This document shows positions 60,385 through 64,000 of a stretch of 64,000 nucleotides of DNA, piece after piece (positions within the stretch are counted from its first letter, which is position 1; each line of letters opens with the position of its first letter). The notes under the pieces are model-generated. The model ran no database searches and was not told the DNA's origin. It worked only from the letters and a program-made list of their open reading frames with translations. The DNA is from Phoronis australis (taxonomy: Eukaryota > Phoronida > Phoronidae). The stretch covers positions 7,642-71,641 of the forward strand of contig NMRA01000350.1 of NCBI GenBank assembly GCA_002633005.1. The letters run 5' to 3'. Both the position numbers and the translations under genes were made by a program.

Positions 60385-60678
60385 CTTTCCGAGCCTACTA
60401 CCTTAATCCTACTAAATTTAGACTTGTCTAAATCATTCACTTCTCACATTAGGCCTAATACTCCTGTGGCAGACAAAAAAATGTTAGTCCACCATACTAA
60501 ATCTCCAATGCCAATTAGGGCCCTATAACACAATCTTTACCCTTCAATTCCTGAGTAGCGCAAACACAATTGTTTATTTTAACAGATAACCTCATTAATT
60601 TGGGGACATTGGGGAACAGAATTTACTGTTATCAGATCCAATACTTGGGCTCATAATGGCCAAATTAGACTTCTTGTC

Positions 60679-61189
60679 TTAAGGCCCTTTCATATTGGCT
60701 TAACTCCGATCAACGTAAACAGCGCAGTTAACTGGACCGTTCATACTGGATTTGGTAGTTAATGAACATCGAAGTAAACGGTTGGCGACGCTGACGTCAT
60801 TGAAGTTATTGCAAGGTTAGCGCTGCACGCTAAGATTTTTTCAATGTGACAATTAGGGAACATTTATATGTGCTAAATGACATTAAATCTAAATTTACTT
60901 TTAAATCGATTGGTTATTATTAGAGCAAAATTTAAGCAGCTTTTAGTGACGGCACTATCCTGTAACTGTTGACGATAACAGTGGCACCTGGCGATAACTT
61001 CGATTGGACCGAAGCTTAAGCGTTCATACTGCACCGCAACGTCGACGCTGCGCTATTAAATCCACCTATTAACTGCAATGTTAACTGGAGCTCTTAACTG
61101 TGATCCACGACCGGCGGAGTTAAGCGTTCATACTGACCGCAACTCCCCAAACTATCAACGCGTCGACGTTAGTATGAAAGGCCCTTTAA
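60679..61189. mobile_element. TTAA-flanked palindromic MITE
   Basis: TTAA at 60679-60682 and 61186-61189. The left end AGGCCCTTTCATATTGG and the right end (reverse complement AGGGCCTTTCATACTAACG) form the inverted termini. CGTTCATACTG motifs recur inside in both orientations. There is no coding capacity. It lies about 295 bp upstream of the start codon of the 174-residue gene. Confidence 0.7.
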
Positions 61190-61406
61190 TGATCTCAATA
61201 CACCTGAAGAATGTATACTAGTGGTTGAATAGAAAGTTTCCCTGGGCGATTGTCTTGAAACCTGTGGGTACCTATTCAGGACAAAGTCAAAAGCCTTTGG
61301 AAATTTGAAGAGGACAATTTTGTTTTACTATCATTCACTTTAAATGATTAGTTTTACTTGACAAAGTAATAACAAAAAACGAATAGCTAGTTGAAGTTAC
61401 ACTTCG

Positions 61407-61475
61407 TTAAAGGGCCTTTCATACTAATGTCAATGGGTTGATGTTTTGGGGAGTTTCGATCAGTATGAATGGGAA
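61407..61475 (+). mobile_element. Solo end of the same MITE family
   Basis: TTAAAGGGCCTTTCATACTA followed by ATGTCAATGGGTTGATG and GGGGAGTTTCGATCAGTATG matches the right terminus of the 60679-61189 element in reverse orientation. No partner end was found. Confidence 0.6.
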
Positions 61476-61489
61476 TATGTCAGAGAGAT

Positions 61490-62200
61490 AATTATTTTGT
61501 ATTCGACACCCAGTGTTGGCAATCAGGAAAACTGCTTTAATATGCATTAAAAATAAGTAAACATGACTATCCGATATATAAAATAAAATTTAAAACATTA
61601 CTGATCATCATTGCAATAAAAATGCATTTTAATTATTTGTTTTTCAAATAGGACTTTCCCTAGTAAGTTGATGTACAGACTTTTCTGGGCCATGTTGCTG
61701 ATAGTTTTGATGCATGCCCATGTTAATAACAACAAAGGAGCTGCTTTAAAAATATTAATAACAAAACTTCAGTATCTTCTTATAACAAACTATGAGGCAA
61801 ACAATTGGTTCAGCATGGTTCGGTTGACAGCATTGTCTTGTGGAATTTGAATTTTGATTGAAAACACCTGAGTGCTGTCTTTTAGTGTTACATCAGACAC
61901 TAAATTACATTGAATTTAGGATTATGACTGATTTAGGAAAATGTGGAGCTAATAAAATTATCAAATGTTAGTGATAAGCTTGGATAGCTTTTCACTTTGC
62001 CTTTAATTCTATACTTGAGGGTCTAATCTTTCCAATTTAAGAGGCATTAAGTTAATGTCGCATTACGGCTCACGCCCATACAATTATGAATTCCTTGATC
62101 CATGATGGCATTTTCCCCGAGTTTCAGAGAACTTTCCAGCAGATATTTGTACCCCACCCAGTTGCTTCTGGTCTCCAGGCATCTCGATGTAAGTTGAGTG
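61490..62200. repeat. Diverged segmental repeat, copy A
   Basis: Shares ordered blocks with 62455-62755: GTATTCGACACCCAGTGTTGG / GTATTTGACACCTGCTGG, ATCAGGAAAACTG, and the GTTTCAGAGAA...CAGATATTTGT block. Confidence 0.55.
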
Positions 62201-62454
62201 TGGCGGATGTACATGATGGCCGTACGTGACGGACGTATGCTCTGAATTTCTAGTATTAAATTGTTTGTTGTGACTAAGATATCAATTCAGAATAATTCAA
62301 ACTTTTGCAGTACTTAAGCTATATTGGTCTTTTGCTACTGATTCAATGTTTTTAATCAAAATGCGCCAATTGACCTGTTGGACGAAATCATCAAGTAAGC
62401 CTATACTGGGAATGTTCTCTATGATTTTACTTTTTCAATACATTTGATTAAAGA

Positions 62455-62755
62455 TATAAAATAACCAGTTTGTATTTGACACCTGCTGGTTATCAGGAAA
62501 ACTGTTTTTATGCATTAAGTAGTAATATACTACTAAACTTATCAGATACTCAGTCTTTATTGAGCCACTAGTATGATTAGCTTTTCATCGAGCTTTTTAA
62601 CTCATTTCTTCTTTTCAATTCTTAAGATAGGCATTCGATAATGTTACATCACGGTTCACGCCAGTATTGAATTGATCCACAGTGGCATTTTTAGAGTTTC
62701 AGAGAATATTCTGGCAGATGTTTATTCTTCTCCCAGTGTCATTCTGAAGTATATG
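62455..62755. repeat. Diverged segmental repeat, copy B
   Basis: Shorter counterpart of 61490-62200 with the same block order and large deletions between blocks. Confidence 0.55.
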
Positions 62756-62764
62756 TAAAAAAAA

Positions 62765-63900
62765 TAAAATTGCCACTAAGGAGCACATCGGTAGTCAGAT
62801 CCGTTCGAAAGTCGTGGTCGTCCGTTATCAATACTGATATAAATACACTTGCTAAATTTAGTAAAGGTCCTGCAAACGGCTTAGGAGATACAGCCATGGG
62901 CGCAAAAAAAACTGCCACTAGAAGGCACTACAATAATAGAAGTCGTCGGAAAATCATCATGAGCTGTCTTCTTCATAGTAAGAACGTACATGCCAATTTT
63001 CACAATCATCCTTAGAATGGTTTGGTTGATCATAGAGAGGTGGACGCCAAAAACAGACTGTAAAACACTTAAAATGGCCACTTGGTGGCGCAAACTACAA
63101 TGAATCCATCCGAAAACGGAAGGATAGCGTCATCTCACTAACATGTGTCTGTCTATATGCCAAATTTTATGAAAATCCCTTGAGGACCTTTGAATATACG
63201 GAGATAATAAACTAAAATTGCCATTGGGGGCACACCGGGTGGTCTGATCCATCCGAAAGTTGGCGTTGTCTGTGGTCAACATCATACAAATACACTTGCT
63301 AAATTTAATACCAATCCTGTAAACATGCAGTTAAGAGATACAGCCATTGGTGCAAAACAAAACAAAACAAAATTGTCACTAGGAGGCGCCACAGCTAGTC
63401 AAAGTCGTTGGAAAATCATCACGAGCCGACCTCTTCATGGTAAAAATATACATGCCAATTTTCACAATCAGCCCCAGAGCGGTTTGGTTGACAGAGGTGT
63501 GGACACCAAAAAACACGACTTGAAATAGTAAAAATGGCCACTAGGTGACGCAAACTACGTCGAATCCATCCGAAAACAGGAGGATAGAGTCATCTCACTA
63601 ATAGATGCCTATATACCAATTTTTTTTGAGAATTCATCGGGAACATTTGAAGATACAGAGGTAAATGTAAAAAAACTAAAATTGCCACTAGGGGGGAAAC
63701 CAGTCGTTGGATTCGTCCGAAAGTAGTTCGCTCATGCCATCCCATCCATGAAAAGAACACATGTGCAAACAGTCATGAACTATACGTCAAAAGCTTTTGG
63801 AGATAGAGCAGCGGATGCCGGACACCAAACGGACAGATGCGGAACAGACGGACGGACCGAGATGACGGCATAATACGTCCCCATATGAAGTGCATAAAAA
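62765..63900 (+). mobile_element. Pearl-like element copy 8
   Basis: Modules at about 62770, 62919, 63076 (GGCCACTTGGTGGCGCAAAC), 63218, 63374 (GTCACTAGGAGGCGCCACAG), 63537 and 63686 alternate in the same three-type order. The tail has GACGGACGGACCGAGATGAC and GTGCATAAAAA. No 5' motif. Confidence 0.8.
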
Positions 63901-64000
63901 AGCAAGTAGTGTAGTTAAAATCTCTCCTAGAGCCAATACTTCATAGCTCTCAAACTTCAGGGTTAAGATAAACATTTGCCCAAACCTATCCTTCACTAAG

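Overview
The window looks like nuclear DNA from an animal, most likely a marine invertebrate. It is AT-rich, its genes have many short exons with GT-AG (one GC-AG) introns, and it is crowded with minisatellites and small DNA transposons. Interspersed repeats with about 150 bp internal modules and an ACGG-like tail resemble the pearl-type elements described in bivalve molluscs. A mollusc or another lophotrochozoan is therefore my best guess, not a proof. There are no prokaryotic features.

Three protein-coding loci can be assembled by splice signals and reading phase. (1) On the + strand, 905-4152, are the last three coding exons of a trypsin-like serine protease with a complete His-Asp-Ser triad, closest in style to FAM111-type proteases; its 5' exons are not seen. 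(2) On the - strand, 41772 down to 10378, is a 21-exon gene with an uninterrupted 964-codon reading frame. It encodes CARD, a long coiled coil, PDZ, SH3 and a guanylate-kinase-like domain, which is the architecture of the CARMA scaffolds (CARD10/11/14). These proteins nucleate BCL10-MALT1 signalling to NF-kB in vertebrates. (3) On the - strand, 60384 down to 49406, is a six-exon gene for a 174-residue protein I do not recognise, with a CxxC motif followed directly by a C-terminal membrane segment. Loci 1 and 2 converge tail to tail, with candidate poly(A) signals about 360 bp apart (8377-8382 + and 8740-8745 -).

Repeats fill much of the rest. Two minisatellites occupy most of the protease intron 1115-2692, and the first appears to have grown out of the splice donor itself. 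A long minisatellite (about 5440-7135) lies in the presumed protease 3' UTR. Pearl-like elements occur at about 11951-12920, 17740-18135, 19201-20880, 37317-37740, 45375-47845 (interrupted), 48325-48720, 56340-57715 and 62765-63900, all in the same orientation. Their modules carry a sequence very close to the CTCF core motif. Two TTAA-flanked elements with decayed THAP domains (Kolobok-like) lie at 41996-43454 and 45900-47461; the second is nested inside a pearl-like copy. A third, shorter TTAA-flanked palindromic element lies at 60679-61189.

Two places look like unresolved assembly overlaps. One is a 902-N gap (27478-28379) flanked by near-identical copies of about 835 bp. The other is a single N at 43573 that separates two near-identical copies of about 940 bp.
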